The notes beneath the pieces are model-generated. The model saw nothing but the letters and a program-made list of their open reading frames with translations. It searched no databases and was not told the origin of the DNA. The translations under genes were made by a program, and so were the position numbers. From Lachnospiraceae bacterium (GTDB lineage Bacteria > Bacillota > Clostridia > Lachnospirales > Lachnospiraceae): DNA of 10,503 nucleotides. Within the stretch, counting starts at the first letter, position 1. Every line of letters starts with the position of its first letter. The stretch lies in NCBI GenBank assembly GCA_900770535.1, contig CAAHDV010000056.1, positions 1-10,503 on the forward strand. Reading direction: 5' to 3'. Shown one piece after another: positions 1 to 7,033 of the stretch.

Positions 1-1
1 A

Positions 2-118
2 GCAGCAGACGGCAAGGCCACCAAGATCATCATCCCGTCCGACATTCAGGGCATGGCAGGTTTGGTCACTTCCGTGGCTGAGATCGCAAGATCCCAGGAT
101 GGAAAAACTGCTGAGTAA
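2..118 (+). CDS. SPFH/band-7 (stomatin-like) protein, C-terminal end only
   Basis: Only the last 38 codons are present, ending at TAA 116-118; the gene enters from the left edge. The visible tail contains DGKATKIIIPSDIQGMAGL, which resembles the end of bacterial SPFH/band-7 proteins of the stomatin/slipin group, where an alanine-rich coiled region is followed by a 'TK.IIPS.IQG.AGL' segment. Such proteins form membrane-associated oligomers and often act as scaffolds or protease partners. The SPFH domain itself lies outside the window, so the family call rests on this tail alone. Nothing here ties it functionally to argF, which starts about 95 nt downstream. Confidence 0.6.
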   Translation, partial: AADGKATKIIIPSDIQGMAGLVTSVAEIARSQDGKTAE

Positions 119-146
119 TCATTGATAAAGCGCAAATGCGCCGCAA

Positions 147-160
147 TCCGGCATGCCGGA
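147..160. repeat. 14-bp perfect palindrome upstream of argF
   Basis: TCCGGCA followed directly by its reverse complement TGCCGGA makes a perfect 14-bp dyad in the 94-nt gap between the SPFH gene and argF. As RNA it would give a 5-bp stem with a CATG loop. It is not followed by a run of T, so a normal intrinsic terminator is unlikely. It could be a protein-binding dyad, a weak terminator remnant, or chance. A second short dyad, GCGCA/TGCGC at 130-141, lies just before it. Confidence 0.4.
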
Positions 161-212
161 GCTTTATAAAACAAGTTTGCAATTAAAATATTCATACAGA
201 GGAGAGACAATT

Positions 213-1202
213 ATGAACTTAAAGGGAAGACATTTTCTGACACTGAAGGATTACACCCCGGAGGAAATCCTGTATCTTCTGGACCTTTCCGCAGAAGTAA
301 AGCGCAAGAAAAAAGAAGGTATTCCGGTAGATAACTACAGAGGAAAAAATGTGGCCCTGATCTTCGAGAAGACCAGTACCAGAACCAGATGCTCCTTTGA
401 GGTTGCAGCACATGACATGGGCATGGGAACCACTTACCTGGATCCGTCAGGCTCCCAGATCGGAAAGAAGGAGAGCATTGCGGATACTGCAAGGGTGCTG
501 GGCCGTATCTACGACGGCATCGAGTACCGTGGCTTTGGTCAGGAAATCGTGGAAGAGCTTGCGAAATACGCAGGTGTTCCGGTATGGAACGGTCTGACCA
601 ACGAGTATCATCCGACCCAGATGCTGGCAGACATGCTGACTGTCCGCGAGCAGCTTGGCCGCTTAAAAGGTGTTAAGTTTGTATACATGGGCGATGCCCG
701 CTACAACATGGGCAACTCCCTGATGATTGTCTGCTCCAAACTGGGCCTCCACTTTGTGGCATGCGCACCGAAGAAATATTTCCCGAATCCGGAGCTGGTA
801 GCACAGTGTGAGGAGTACGCAAAGGCATCCGGCGGTACCATTACCCTGACCGAGAACGTGGAAGAGGGCACCAAGGGCGCTGACGTTATCTGCACCGATG
901 TATGGGTATCCATGGGTGAGCCGGACGAGGTATGGGAGGAGCGTATCCGCGACCTGACTCCGTACAAGGTAACCTCCGCAGTCATGAAGAACGCTGGTGA
1001 GAAGGCTATCTTCCTGCACTGCCTGCCGTCCTTCCATGACTTAAAGACCAAGATCGGCGCTGAGATGGGCAAACGCTTCGGCATTACCGATATGGAAGTA
1101 ACCGACGAGGTATTTGAGTCTGAGCAGTCCAAGGTATTTGACGAGGCAGAGAACCGCATGCACACCATCAAGGCTGTTATGATGGCAACACTTGGAGTAT
1201 AG
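213..1202 (+). CDS. argF: ornithine carbamoyltransferase
   Basis: This 329-residue enzyme joins carbamoyl phosphate and ornithine to give citrulline in arginine synthesis; the same fold can run backwards in the arginine deiminase pathway. The carbamoyl-phosphate loop STRTRC is at residues 55-60, HPTQ at 133-136, the ornithine-side SMG at 233-235, the catalytic HCLP at 269-272, and the C-terminal [10 protein letters not shown] motif at 314-323. Length matches the family. I chose ATG 213 because a strong AGAGGAGAG ribosome binding site lies at 198-206; an in-frame ATG at 153 would add 20 unfamiliar residues and has no such site. No arginine deiminase or carbamate kinase gene is nearby, and the next genes are unrelated, so an anabolic role (argF) is preferred, but a catabolic arcB cannot be excluded. 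No convincing promoter was found in the upstream gap. Confidence 0.95.
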   Translation: MNLKGRHFLTLKDYTPEEILYLLDLSAEVKRKKKEGIPVDNYRGKNVALIFEKTSTRTRCSFEVAAHDMGMGTTYLDPSGSQIGKKESIADTARVLGRIYDGIEYRGFGQEIVEELAKYAGVPVWNGLTNEYHPTQMLADMLTVREQLGRLKGVKFVYMGDARYNMGNSLMIVCSKLGLHFVACAPKKYFPNPELVAQCEEYAKASGGTITLTENVEEGTKGADVICTDVWVSMGEPDEVWEERIRDLTPYKVTSAVMKNAGEKAIFLHCLPSFHDLKTKIGAEMGKRFGITDMEVTDEVFESEQSKVFDEAENRMHTIKAVMMATLGV

Positions 1203-1205
1203 TCT

Positions 1206-1511
1206 ATGGCAATGCAGGAGAAAAAACGCAATCCGCGCAATGCTGCGCTGATTCTGGACCTGCTGCATATCGTGATCGGCATTCTTGTTGTTATCTGCGC
1301 CATCCTGGCGTTTCTGGATCCGGAGGGGAACAGTATTCTGTTCCCCGTGATTTTCTGGCTGGCAGCTGTGTTAAACGGCGTGATGGGCGGATTCCGGATA
1401 AGAATGAGCGGGCACGACAGAAAAAAGCAGACGGGGGGAGCGGCCCAGTGCCTGCTGGCAGTGATCCTGACGATACTGGGCGCGTTGAGTGCCATCAGCA
1501 TCTGGAGGTAA
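1206..1511 (+). CDS. small three-helix membrane protein, function unknown
   Basis: This is a 101-residue protein I do not recognise. It starts with a basic N-terminus (KKRNPR, residues 6-11) and has three hydrophobic segments at about 13-36, 43-62 and 79-99. The loop between the second and third is strongly basic and polar (FRIRMSGHDRKKQ), which by the positive-inside rule suggests it faces the cytoplasm. There is no signal-peptide cleavage site, no cysteine motif and no catalytic motif. The start ATG 1206 lies 3 nt after the argF stop, with GGAG at 1194-1197 inside argF. Its stop at 1509-1511 is 3 nt before the birA start, so all three genes are probably translated from one message. The position gives no functional clue beyond likely co-expression. 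Confidence 0.8.
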   Translation: MAMQEKKRNPRNAALILDLLHIVIGILVVICAILAFLDPEGNSILFPVIFWLAAVLNGVMGGFRIRMSGHDRKKQTGGAAQCLLAVILTILGALSAISIWR

Positions 1512-1514
1512 CGA

Positions 1515-2495
1515 TTGAAAAACGAAATTTTAAAATGCTTAAAAGAGACAGACGGTTATGTTTCCGGACAGGAACTCTGTGAACGCCTCGGAGTATCCCG
1601 CACGGCTGTGTGGAAGGTAATCCGCCAGCTGGAGGCGGAAGGCTACGGGATTGAAGCAGTGCGCAACCGGGGCTACCGTTTACATGACAGCGCGGATATC
1701 TTAAACGAAGCAGAAATCCGTGCTGTATTAACTTCCCACTGGCTGGGACAGAATGTAAAGTTCCTGGAAGAAATTGATTCCACCAACAACGAAGTACGCC
1801 GCATGGCAGAGCAGGGAGCGCCGGAGGGCACTCTGGTGGTGGCAGAGATCCAGACAGCCGGAAAGGGCAGAAGAGGGCGCCGCTGGGACTCCCCAAAGGG
1901 AAGCGGAATCTGGCACAGCTTTCTGCTGCGCCCGGAGTTCGCACCGGAGCATGCTTCCATGCTGACCCTGCTTGCGGCCATGGCAGTGCGCAAATCCGTG
2001 AGCAATGTAACGGGCCTGGAATGCCTGATCAAATGGCCTAACGACATTGTGGTGAACGGCAAAAAAATCTGCGGGATCTTAACTGAGATGAGTACGGAAG
2101 AAGACTCCATCCGCTATGTGGTGGTGGGAATCGGCATCAATGCCAACACCCCGGATTTCCCGGAGGAGATCCGCGCTACGGCTACATCGCTGGCACTGGA
2201 GCTGGGACATCCGGTCCACCGCGCATCCATCATCAACGGTGTAATGTGTGCTTTTGAGGAATATTATGGCATTTACCGTGAAACACTGGATATGAGCCGG
2301 CTCAAAGAAGCCTATAACCAGGAGCTGGTCAATGTGGAACGGGAGGTAAAGGTGCTGGCGCCGGGCGGCGATTACACCGGGATCTCCCACGGAATCAACG
2401 ACGCAGGCGAGCTGATCGTGGAACTTGCGGATGGCAGCCTGCGGGAAGTCAATTCCGGGGAAGTGTCAGTAAGAGGAATTTATGGATATGTATGA
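1515..2495 (+). CDS. birA: biotin-[acetyl-CoA-carboxylase] ligase / biotin operon repressor
   Basis: This 326-residue protein makes biotinyl-AMP and transfers biotin to the target lysine of carboxylase carrier domains; versions with a DNA-binding domain also repress biotin genes when loaded with biotinyl-AMP. Residues 1-60 form a winged helix (VSGQELCERLGVSRTAVWK), so this is the bifunctional type. The ligase core has EEIDSTN at 85-91, the ATP/biotin loop GKGRRGRRW at 116-124, KWPND at 173-177 with the catalytic-type lysine K184, and VVGIGIN at 203-209. Residues from about 272 form the small C-terminal SH3-like domain. The start is TTG 1515, chosen because GGAGG at 1504-1508 sits 6 nt upstream and the winged helix needs the full N-terminus. 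No biotin synthesis gene is in the window, so any regulated operon is elsewhere. Confidence 0.95.
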   Translation: MKNEILKCLKETDGYVSGQELCERLGVSRTAVWKVIRQLEAEGYGIEAVRNRGYRLHDSADILNEAEIRAVLTSHWLGQNVKFLEEIDSTNNEVRRMAEQGAPEGTLVVAEIQTAGKGRRGRRWDSPKGSGIWHSFLLRPEFAPEHASMLTLLAAMAVRKSVSNVTGLECLIKWPNDIVVNGKKICGILTEMSTEEDSIRYVVVGIGINANTPDFPEEIRATATSLALELGHPVHRASIINGVMCAFEEYYGIYRETLDMSRLKEAYNQELVNVEREVKVLAPGGDYTGISHGINDAGELIVELADGSLREVNSGEVSVRGIYGYV

Positions 2496-3597
2496 CGCAA
2501 AACAGTTGTATGACCGCTTAAAGGTTTCTGAGCGTGAAGATGAGACACTGGATCTGGATGCCAGGCTGCGGGCCATGAATGGTCCGTTGCTTGCCTGGTA
2601 TGAGGAGCATGCCCGGATCCTTCCCTGGAGGGAGAATCCGGAGGGGTACCGGGTCTGGATCTCGGAAATCATGCTGCAGCAGACCAGGGTAGAGGCGGTC
2701 AAACCTTATTTTGAACGCTTTCTTGAGGCGCTGCCGGATGTGGCTTCGCTGGCTTCCGTGGAGGATGACCGGCTGATGAAACTCTGGGAGGGCCTCGGTT
2801 ACTATAACCGGGCACGCAATCTAAAAAAGGCAGCCGGAGTGATTATGGAAGAGTATGGCGGAAAAATGCCAGAGCAGTACGAGGATCTGTTAAAGCTTCC
2901 GGGAATCGGCAGCTACACGGCCGGGGCCGTATCTTCCATTGCCTTTGGGCATCCGGTGCCTGCGGTAGATGGCAATGTGCTCCGGGTGATCTCCAGAGTG
3001 ACGGCCAGCCGGGAAGATATCTTAAAGGCTTCCACTAAAAAGTGGATGGAAACCCATCTGCGGGAGACCATGCCAAGGGATCGGGCCAGTCATTTCAACC
3101 AGGGACTCATTGAGATCGGCGCGATCGTATGTGTGCCAAACGGACAGCCCCATTGCGCGGAGTGCCCGCTAGAGTCTATCTGCCTTGCGAAGCGGCATGA
3201 TCTTATTGGAGAGATCCCGGTCAAGACTCCGCCGAAAAAGCGCCGCCTGGAAGATAAGACGGTCTGCATTCTGGAGTGTGGGGATCAGGTTGGGTTAAAC
3301 AAGCGGGACGACAGCGGACTGCTGGCCTCTCTCTATGAACTGCCGAACCGGGAAGGCCATCTGACCCCGGAGGAAATCCCGGAGGCCTTTGGGCTGGATC
3401 CGGGGGAAATTGTGGAGCTGGAGCCGGTGGGCCCGGCTAAGCATATTTTCTCCCACGTGGAATGGCATATGACCGGATACCGGGTGCGGTTAAAGCATGG
3501 CATCCCAAAATCCTACATTGCGGCCGGAAAAGAAGAACTGAAAACGACTTATGCTCTGCCGAATGCGTTTGGCAGGTATACAAAGATGATAGAATGA
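2482..3597 (+). CDS. mutY: A/G-specific adenine DNA glycosylase
   Basis: MutY removes adenine mispaired with 8-oxoguanine, preventing G:C to T:A mutations. The HhH-GPD fold spans about residues 30-215: catalytic Glu62 in SEIMLQQTRV, the helix-hairpin-helix LPGIGSYTAGAV at 139-150, and catalytic Asp163 in AVDGNVLR. The iron-sulfur loop has Cys217, Cys225, Cys228 and Cys234, a C-x7-C-x2-C-x5-C pattern with one residue more in the first gap than the textbook x6. A C-terminal MutT/Nudix-like domain follows (about 258-371) with the FSH motif at 323-325 used to read 8-oxoguanine. At 371 residues it is normal in size, although about 25 residues precede the usual start of the fold. ATG 2482 is supported by AAGAGGA at 2471-2477; ATG 2488 is a close alternative. 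It overlaps the end of birA by 14 nt, which suggests translational coupling. Confidence 0.96.
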   Translation: MDMYDAKQLYDRLKVSEREDETLDLDARLRAMNGPLLAWYEEHARILPWRENPEGYRVWISEIMLQQTRVEAVKPYFERFLEALPDVASLASVEDDRLMKLWEGLGYYNRARNLKKAAGVIMEEYGGKMPEQYEDLLKLPGIGSYTAGAVSSIAFGHPVPAVDGNVLRVISRVTASREDILKASTKKWMETHLRETMPRDRASHFNQGLIEIGAIVCVPNGQPHCAECPLESICLAKRHDLIGEIPVKTPPKKRRLEDKTVCILECGDQVGLNKRDDSGLLASLYELPNREGHLTPEEIPEAFGLDPGEIVELEPVGPAKHIFSHVEWHMTGYRVRLKHGIPKSYIAAGKEELKTTYALPNAFGRYTKMIE

Positions 3598-3637
3598 CGA
3601 TAATGAAAAAGGATGGGAAGGAGGCTGGCAGCATCGT

Positions 3638-4594
3638 ATGGCTAAGAAAAAACAGATGCTTCTGATCATTAATCCAAGGTCCGGAAGGGAGAAAATCCGC
3701 TTAAAGCTTCTGGATATTCTGGATGCGTACACGGGCGCCGGTTATCAGGTGCAGGTGCATGTGACCCAGAAAGCTCTGGACGCGAGGAACGCGGTCTTAA
3801 AGTACGGCGCGAAAAAAGACCTGATCGTGTGCAGCGGAGGTGACGGAACCCTGAATGAGGTGATATCCGGAATGATGGAGCTTGCGAAACCGGTAAGCCT
3901 GGGGTATATTCCCGCCGGTTCCACCAATGATTTTGCTTCCAGCTTAAGGCTTCCCAGACAGATGATGCCTGCGGCCTTAAATGCGGTAAACGGGAGCCCC
4001 TACGCAATCGATATCGGACATTTCTGTGAAGACCGGTATTTTGTTTATGTGGCGGGCTTTGGCGCCTTCACGGAAGTGTCTTATCTGACACCGCAGGATA
4101 AGAAAAACCTACTGGGGCATCAGGCCTATATTCTGGAAGGGGTGAAGAGCCTGGCCTCCATCAAATCTTATTCCATGAAAATTTCCTGTCCGGAGGAGAC
4201 GCTGGAGGGAGAGTTTATTTATGGCATGGTTACCAACACAGTCAGCGTGGGCGGCTTTAAGGGGCTGGTAAACCAGAATGTGGCACTCAATGACGGATTG
4301 TTTGAAGTGCTTCTGATCCGCACACCGAAAACACCGCTGGAACTCAGCAGTATTGTGACCGGGCTTTTGCTGCGTGAAGAAGAAAAAAGCGATCTTGTTT
4401 ATAAGTTTAAAACGAACAGGCTTACCATTCATACCCAGGAACCCGTAGACTGGGTACTGGATGGAGAGTTTGGCGGTACCAGGACAGACGTTGTGATCCA
4501 GAACCTGCCGCAGCAGATCCTGATGCTGTGCCCTCCGGCCGCGGATACCCAAAAGCATGCCGAAAAAACAGAGAATAATGAAAATAATTGTTGA
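3638..4594 (+). CDS. diacylglycerol kinase family lipid kinase (DgkB/YegS/BmrU type)
   Basis: This 318-residue soluble lipid kinase belongs to the DAGK catalytic-domain family, which phosphorylates diacylglycerol or related lipids using ATP at the membrane surface, usually to recycle diacylglycerol released by lipoteichoic acid synthesis or other lipid turnover. Visible motifs are INPRSG at 11-16, the nucleotide-binding GGDGTLNEV at 67-75, PAGSTNDFA at 92-100, LNDGLFEV at 217-224 and VLDGEFGG at 273-280, where Asp275 and Glu277 occupy the usual catalytic/metal positions. The last 25 residues are polar and probably disordered. Start ATG 3638 is the only in-frame choice near the AAGGAGG at 3618-3624, although the 13-nt gap is longer than ideal. 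It follows mutY by 40 nt with no terminator, so it is likely the last gene of the argF-led run. The true lipid substrate cannot be read from the sequence. Confidence 0.92.
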   Translation: MAKKKQMLLIINPRSGREKIRLKLLDILDAYTGAGYQVQVHVTQKALDARNAVLKYGAKKDLIVCSGGDGTLNEVISGMMELAKPVSLGYIPAGSTNDFASSLRLPRQMMPAALNAVNGSPYAIDIGHFCEDRYFVYVAGFGAFTEVSYLTPQDKKNLLGHQAYILEGVKSLASIKSYSMKISCPEETLEGEFIYGMVTNTVSVGGFKGLVNQNVALNDGLFEVLLIRTPKTPLELSSIVTGLLLREEEKSDLVYKFKTNRLTIHTQEPVDWVLDGEFGGTRTDVVIQNLPQQILMLCPPAADTQKHAEKTENNENNC

Positions 4595-4619
4595 AATCTG
4601 ACTCTGGATATTATATAAT
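4591..4619 (+). promoter_or_regulatory. sigma-70/SigA-type promoter for rpoD-queH
   Basis: TTGAAA at 4591-4596 and TATAAT at 4614-4619 are separated by exactly 17 nt, close to the ideal housekeeping promoter. The -35 box contains the TGA stop codon (4592-4594) of the lipid kinase gene. Transcription should start near 4626, leaving a leader of about 40 nt before the GTG start. No terminator lies between the lipid kinase and this promoter, so read-through from upstream may add to rpoD expression. If the encoded factor is the primary sigma, the gene is transcribed by its own product. Confidence 0.85.
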
Positions 4620-4667
4620 GGTTTGTTGTGTAGGCTTTCGTAAACCTTCAACTGAAAGGATGTTACT

Positions 4668-5798
4668 GTGGAAAAAGACAATTTTTTAGATAAGCTGAAA
4701 AAGCTGGTAGAAGTTGCCAAAACAAAGCATAATGCATTGGACATCACGGAGATCAATGACTTTTTTAAAGGGGAGAACCTTAGTCCTGAGCAGATGGAGC
4801 AGATATACAGCTTCCTCGAGGAGAAAAATATTGACGTAGTCCCTGTCATTGATGACGCTGCCCTTGCAGATGACAATCTGCTTCTCGACGACGATGATGT
4901 AGATATGGACGACAGCTTCATGAAAGACTCCGAGGATATCGAGTTAGACGCGGTAGATCTGCTCGAGGGAATCGGAACCGAGGATCCGGTCCGCATGTAT
5001 TTAAAGGAGATCGGTACCGTACCGCTGCTGACCACAGAGGAAGAGCTGACGCTTGCAAAGCGCAAGGCAGAAGGCGATGAATACGCCAAAGAGCGCCTGA
5101 TCGAAGCAAACCTCCGTCTGGTAGTCAGTATCGCGAAGCGTTACACCGGCCGCGGCATGAGCTTTCTTGACCTGGTTCAGGAGGGAAACCTGGGCCTCAT
5201 CAAAGGTGTAGAGAAGTTTGACTATACAAAAGGATATAAGCTGAGTACATATGCGACTTGGTGGATCAGACAGTCTGTTACCCGTGCGCTTGCGGACCAG
5301 GCACGTACAATCCGTGTACCGGTGCATATGGTTGAGACCATCAACAAGATGTCCAAGATGCAGCGTAAGCTGACTCTGGAGCTAGGCTATGAGCCGTCCG
5401 TGACAGAACTTGCCGATGCTCTTGAGATGTCAGAAGACAAGGTTATGGAGATCATGCAGATTGCCAGAGAACCAGCTTCTCTGGAAACCCCGATCGGTGA
5501 GGAAGATGATTCCAATCTGGGTGATTTCGTGGCAGACAGCAACGTGGTGACTCCGGAGGGCAACGTAGAGAACGTTATGTTAAGAGAGCATATCGATTCC
5601 CTTCTGAAAGACTTAAAGGAGCGTGAGCGTCAGGTTATCGAACTGCGTTTCGGTTTAAAAGACGGTCATCCGCGCACTCTGGAAGAAGTGGGCAAAGAGT
5701 TCAACGTTACCCGTGAGCGTATCCGCCAGATCGAGGCGAAGGCCCTCAGAAAGCTGCGTAATCCGGTGCGGAGCAAACGCATCCGTGATTTCCTGTAA
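4668..5798 (+). CDS. rpoD: RNA polymerase primary-type sigma factor (RpoD/SigA)
   Basis: This 376-residue sigma-70 group protein directs RNA polymerase to housekeeping promoters. In order: a short acidic region 1.1-like N-terminus with an Asp-rich patch at about 68-84; region 1.2 ([17 protein letters not shown], 106-122); region 2 at about 141-220 with [17 protein letters not shown] and the -10 reading, melting segment [10 protein letters not shown] at 193-202; region 3 to about 297; and region 4 at 306-376 with the -35 reading helix [18 protein letters not shown] at 347-364. The start is GTG 4668, 7 nt after GAAAGGA at 4654-4660; no ATG fits better. In many Firmicutes this gene follows dnaG, but here it follows a lipid kinase gene. 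It could be the main sigma or a close paralogue; all primary-sigma regions are intact, so the main sigma is preferred. Confidence 0.95.
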   Translation: MEKDNFLDKLKKLVEVAKTKHNALDITEINDFFKGENLSPEQMEQIYSFLEEKNIDVVPVIDDAALADDNLLLDDDDVDMDDSFMKDSEDIELDAVDLLEGIGTEDPVRMYLKEIGTVPLLTTEEELTLAKRKAEGDEYAKERLIEANLRLVVSIAKRYTGRGMSFLDLVQEGNLGLIKGVEKFDYTKGYKLSTYATWWIRQSVTRALADQARTIRVPVHMVETINKMSKMQRKLTLELGYEPSVTELADALEMSEDKVMEIMQIAREPASLETPIGEEDDSNLGDFVADSNVVTPEGNVENVMLREHIDSLLKDLKERERQVIELRFGLKDGHPRTLEEVGKEFNVTRERIRQIEAKALRKLRNPVRSKRIRDFL

Positions 5799-5809
5799 AG
5801 GGAGAGAGC

Positions 5810-6478
5810 ATGAACCGCAGAAATTATCAGCGTGAGCTGGAAACAGTCATAAAAGAAAATGAGAGCAAGAGTCGGGTCCCCCGGCTCTTGTTACATAGTT
5901 GCTGCGCGCCGTGCAGCAGTTATGTGCTGGAGTATTTATCCGATTATTTTGAGATTACGGTATTTTACTATAATCCCAATATTTCTCCGGCAGAGGAGTA
6001 TGAAAAACGGGCGGCAGAGCAGAAGCATCTCATTCATGAGCTGCCTGCGAAGCATCCCATTCATCTGGTGGTGGGAGCCTATGAGCCGGAGCGCTTTTAC
6101 GCGGTAAGCCGTGGGCTTGAGATGGTTCCGGAGGGCGGCGAGCGCTGCTTTCAGTGCTTTCGCCTGCGCCTGGAAGAGGCGGCGAAAATGGCGGCAGAGG
6201 GCGGATTTGATTACTTTGCCACCACTCTTACCATCAGTCCTTTAAAAAACGCCCAGAAGCTGAATGAAATCGGGGAAGAACTCTCTGAAATTTATAAAGT
6301 AGAGCATCTGCCGTCCGATTTTAAAAAGAAAAACGGCTATAAGCGGTCGGTGGAATTGTCCGCGCAGTACGGGCTGTACCGGCAGAATTATTGCGGCTGT
6401 GTTTTCTCAAAACGCGAGGCTGAAGAACGGCTCCACAATTCCCAAAAAGAGGATAGGCAGATTCTGGAAGAATCTTGA
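5810..6478 (+). CDS. queH: epoxyqueuosine reductase QueH
   Basis: QueH (formerly DUF208) carries out the last step of queuosine synthesis, reducing epoxyqueuosine to queuosine at wobble position 34 of tRNAs for Asp, Asn, His and Tyr. It is unrelated to the cobalamin-dependent QueG but does the same reaction. The 222-residue protein shows the family's cysteine sets: Cys31-Cys32 with Cys35 in LLLHSCCAPCSSY, Cys113 and Cys116 in ERCFQCFRLR, and Cys195/Cys197 in NYCGCVFS, expected to hold a 4Fe-4S cluster and a redox pair. The YYNPNISP (53-60) and TTLTISPLKN (138-147) segments are also typical. ATG 5810 follows a GGGAGAG site and lies 11 nt after the rpoD stop, so it is probably co-transcribed with rpoD. 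No other queuosine gene is visible, so queuine or precursor supply is encoded elsewhere. Confidence 0.94.
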   Translation: MNRRNYQRELETVIKENESKSRVPRLLLHSCCAPCSSYVLEYLSDYFEITVFYYNPNISPAEEYEKRAAEQKHLIHELPAKHPIHLVVGAYEPERFYAVSRGLEMVPEGGERCFQCFRLRLEEAAKMAAEGGFDYFATTLTISPLKNAQKLNEIGEELSEIYKVEHLPSDFKKKNGYKRSVELSAQYGLYRQNYCGCVFSKREAEERLHNSQKEDRQILEES

Positions 6479-6503
6479 CACTTGTCGTGATTTGTAATAA
6501 AAT
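6475..6503 (+). promoter_or_regulatory. sigma-70/SigA-type promoter for ptsH
   Basis: A perfect -35 box TTGACA at 6475-6480 and TAAAAT at 6498-6503 are separated by 17 nt. The -35 box contains the TGA stop codon of queH (6476-6478). Transcription should start near 6510, giving a leader of about 33 nt that includes the AAAGGAGA ribosome binding site at 6528-6535. This is the strongest promoter in the window, consistent with HPr being abundant. No terminator is visible between queH and this promoter. Confidence 0.88.
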
Positions 6504-6542
6504 TTAAAGAGATTGAAATCAATTCTAAAGGAGACGTGAACT

Positions 6543-6809
6543 ATGCTTAGTAAGAATTTAACAGTTGTAAATCCGTCCGGGCTCCATTTAAGACCGGCAG
6601 GCGTTTTATCTCAGACTGCTATGAAATTCAAATGTGATGTTATCATCGAGTGCGGTGAGAAGAGAATCATTGCAAAGAGTGTATTAAACGTAATGGCAGC
6701 AGGCATCAAGTCCGGCACCGAGATTACCCTGATCTGCGATGGCGAGGACGAAGCAGCAGCTATGGAGACCGTAAGCAAGGCAATCGAGAGCGGTCTTGGC
6801 GAAATGTAA
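6543..6809 (+). CDS. ptsH: phosphocarrier protein HPr
   Basis: HPr passes phosphate from enzyme I to the sugar-specific enzyme II proteins of the phosphotransferase system in the cytoplasm. The 88-residue length is standard. The phosphorylated histidine is His15 in NPSGLHLRPAG (10-20), with Arg17 next to it. Ser46 in AKSVLNVMAAGI (44-55) is the Firmicutes site for HPr kinase, whose product works with CcpA in catabolite repression, so this copy appears able to do both jobs. The usual Ala16 is Leu here, and the Ser46 region reads VLNVMAAG instead of the common IMGVMSLG. ATG 6543 has AAAGGAGA at 6528-6535. The gene is flanked by its own promoter and terminator, with no enzyme I gene (ptsI) following. 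A non-sugar regulatory HPr-like paralogue is possible but less likely given both sites. Confidence 0.93.
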   Translation: MLSKNLTVVNPSGLHLRPAGVLSQTAMKFKCDVIIECGEKRIIAKSVLNVMAAGIKSGTEITLICDGEDEAAAMETVSKAIESGLGEM

Positions 6810-6846
6810 GTCTTCTTTGAGCAGATACAGGCAGACAGAATGAAAG

Positions 6847-6889
6847 AAAAGGTACTTTGCGGAAGAATGTTCCGGGAAGTACCTTTTTT
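6847..6889 (+). terminator. intrinsic terminator after ptsH
   Basis: AAAAGGTACTT at 6847-6857 pairs with AAGTACCTTTT at 6877-6887 to give an 11-bp stem, and the loop carries an inner CGGAA/TTCCG stem (6860-6864 with 6870-6874). The run of six T at 6884-6889 completes a standard Rho-independent terminator about 37 nt after the ptsH stop. The A-rich left side means it could also work in the opposite direction, but no opposing gene is present. Confidence 0.9.
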
Positions 6890-6913
6890 CTATGCAAAAA
6901 AGCATGAAAATCC

Positions 6914-6934
6914 TGTTTTTTTTCGTGAAAAACA
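6914..6934. repeat. AT-rich inverted repeat upstream of the gltB promoter
   Basis: TGTTTTT at 6914-6920 and AAAAACA at 6928-6934 form 7-bp inverted arms around TTTCGTG. The dyad sits about 42 nt upstream of the gltB -35 box, a position used by activators such as LysR-type regulators of glutamate synthase. No known operator consensus could be matched with confidence. Simple A/T runs make chance dyads common here, so this is a weak candidate. Confidence 0.3.
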
Positions 6935-6976
6935 AAAGAAAATAAATAAACGGACAATTTAACTTCCAAAAAAGGA

Positions 6977-7005
6977 TTTACAAATGAGAAAATGTGTAGT
7001 ATTAT
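6977..7005 (+). promoter_or_regulatory. sigma-70/SigA-type promoter for gltB
   Basis: TTTACA at 6977-6982 and TATTAT at 7000-7005 are separated by 17 nt. It lies between the ptsH terminator and gltB, in an AT-rich stretch, and is the only good promoter match in that gap. The predicted start near 7012 gives a leader of about 85 nt that contains the terminator-like hairpin at 7034-7072. Confidence 0.7.
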
Positions 7006-7033
7006 GCAGGAAAGATTACACAAGGAAATCGCG

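Noticed and set aside
153..212. Twenty-residue N-terminal extension of ArgF from ATG 153
   Set aside because: There is no ribosome binding site before it, its ATG falls inside the 14-bp palindrome, and the family normally starts near the [11 protein letters not shown] segment, which has a strong site at 198-206.
4595..4667. Terminator between the lipid kinase gene and rpoD
   Set aside because: Only a weak 5-bp GGTTT/AAACC pairing with a 17-nt loop and no T-run was found.
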